Source: Aradus depressus
Taxonomy: Eukaryota; Arthropoda; Insecta; Hemiptera; Aradidae
Direction of reading: 5' to 3'
DNA length: 64,000 nucleotides
NCBI GenBank assembly: GCA_963662175.1
Contig: OY759215.1
Span: forward strand, 54,515,213 to 54,579,212
Part shown: positions 62,922 to 64,000 of the stretch, piece after piece
How the letters are laid out: every line of letters starts with the position of its first letter
Numbering within the stretch: position 1 is the stretch's first letter
Program-made: the position numbers and the translations under genes
The notes under the pieces: generated by a model
Told to the model about the DNA's origin: nothing
The model's input: only the letters and a program-made list of their open reading frames with translations
The model's database searches: none

Positions 62922-64000
62922 TATAAAAATACGGAGTTGTATAATATAAATGTATATTATACATTTCTTCATATAAATCTGGGTTAATATTTAAAAATTA
63001 AATAAATAAAAACTAATTAATTTCTTTAATATACTCTGGGATACTTTTCGCATTCCGCCACATAACGTTTTGGGGTTTGTACCAGAGTTAGGCAAAATTA
63101 AAATTATCTAATGTTGGAGATCACAATTTAACATCCTCCCTGAAGGATGGAGTGCTCAAATTCCGGGGACAATCCTAGTAGATATATCAAATTGAAGATT
63201 TTTGTCGTACACAACATGAACTTGGCTTGGTTTTCTTAAATGTTTAAGAAGGCGTCCAATTAGATATGTTAATGTGTACTTAAGCTCTAGCGCCTAATTA
63301 ATTTAAAACAACATTTTGACATTTAAATTTAATTGGGGTACATTCAAAAAAAAAAAAAAAAAAAAAAACTTTCTGTTTTAACATAGTTATTCTTATCATT
63401 AAATGTTCTCCTCGGGAGATACAATAGGATTAATCGTTGCCAAAGATCTGAGCGATACCACTGACGTTTTTCCTTATTAATGGGAACAATAAATTATTTT
63501 CGAATATATTTTGGGTTTAGCCAGTTCATCGGAGCAAATATTCTGTTTCAACTAATTTAAAATTAACAGTAATAGTATTGTAAAAACTGTGAATTGACTC
63601 ATTGTTGAACTGAAAACTTAAAATTTACTCAATCACTGCCCATAGAAACAGTATGGTAATATTGATTTCTGTTTTTTTTTATTATTTAATTTGATTATCG
63701 TGCGCTACTATTCGATGTATCTAAGCAAACCACTGACCTGAAAATACCACCGAACGAATAAAGCAAACAGATATGAACTAGGTATATCCAAACGTCTCAA
63801 GACAATAATGAGGTATAACTCGACACTAACGAAATGTTGGAATAGAATCCAATTTATTAGCTTTTAAGAAATACATATTTTAGCCAAGAAGTTCGGTCTG
63901 ATAGTGAAGCAGATAGCAATGATAACAATTATTTAAACAATTCCATGTATGTAGAAACTGCGTCATGTTAGCGAACTTCTATCGTGGCTACATAAGGTGG
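62922..64000. other. Upstream part of the ZCCHC24-like gene, no further exon found
   Basis: AT-rich, with an A run near 63349-63368. Minus-strand search by eye for a CCHC knuckle exon found none. Bases 63128-63160 faintly resemble the SINE body. Probably intron. Confidence 0.35.

Noticed and set aside
63128..63160. Possible SINE fragment (CCTGAAGGATGGAGTGCTCA)
   Set aside because: Similarity to CCGAAGGACGGCGTGCTCAA is short and imperfect, with no flanking SINE sequence.

Overview
The window looks like nuclear DNA from an insect. Evidence: very AT-rich sequence, short spliceosomal exons with GT-AG introns, animal gene families (GBF1, group XII PLA2, ZCCHC24), a tRNA-derived SINE, a mariner and hAT-like MITEs. 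A hemipteran is my best guess, but the window does not prove it.

Layout. 1-8.5 kb holds no host gene I can prove. It has a perfect 233-bp palindrome made of Penelope-like/hammerhead-like repeat units (272-504), a decayed DNA transposon with its own TIRs (2.05-4.08 kb), SINE fragments, a degenerate minisatellite and one orphan exon-like block on the minus strand. 8.5-11.4 kb holds a four-exon group XII secreted phospholipase A2 gene (+). 12.7-16.5 kb holds a three-exon dithiol glutaredoxin (-) with an internally deleted mariner in its first coding intron. 19.8-55.3 kb is one gene (+): the complete Golgi Arf-GEF GBF1 (garz in Drosophila). I assembled it from 37 exons with consistent phases, giving 1867 residues. 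61.5-62.9 kb holds the last two coding exons of a ZCCHC24-like zinc-finger gene (-), whose 5' part lies beyond the window or was not found.

Mobile DNA shapes the introns. GBF1 intron 12 carries a young 4.4-kb LTR element in antisense. It has near-identical 846/847-bp LTRs and a 4-bp target duplication, codes only for a gag-like protein, and its LTR has swallowed two extra copies of its own primer-binding site. PLA2 intron 3 carries three SINEs and a piece of GBF1 (end of exon 3 plus the start of intron 3) copied as unspliced DNA next to a truncated SINE. Several introns contain inverted pairs of Penelope-type repeats with a hammerhead-ribozyme-like core.

The four host genes are not functionally linked. 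GBF1 works at the early Golgi, PLA2 is secretory, glutaredoxin is redox, and ZCCHC24 is a predicted RNA or protein binding zinc-finger protein. The most unusual material is in the repeats: the LTR-embedded PBS array, the hammerhead-like palindromes, and the GBF1 fragment in the PLA2 gene.
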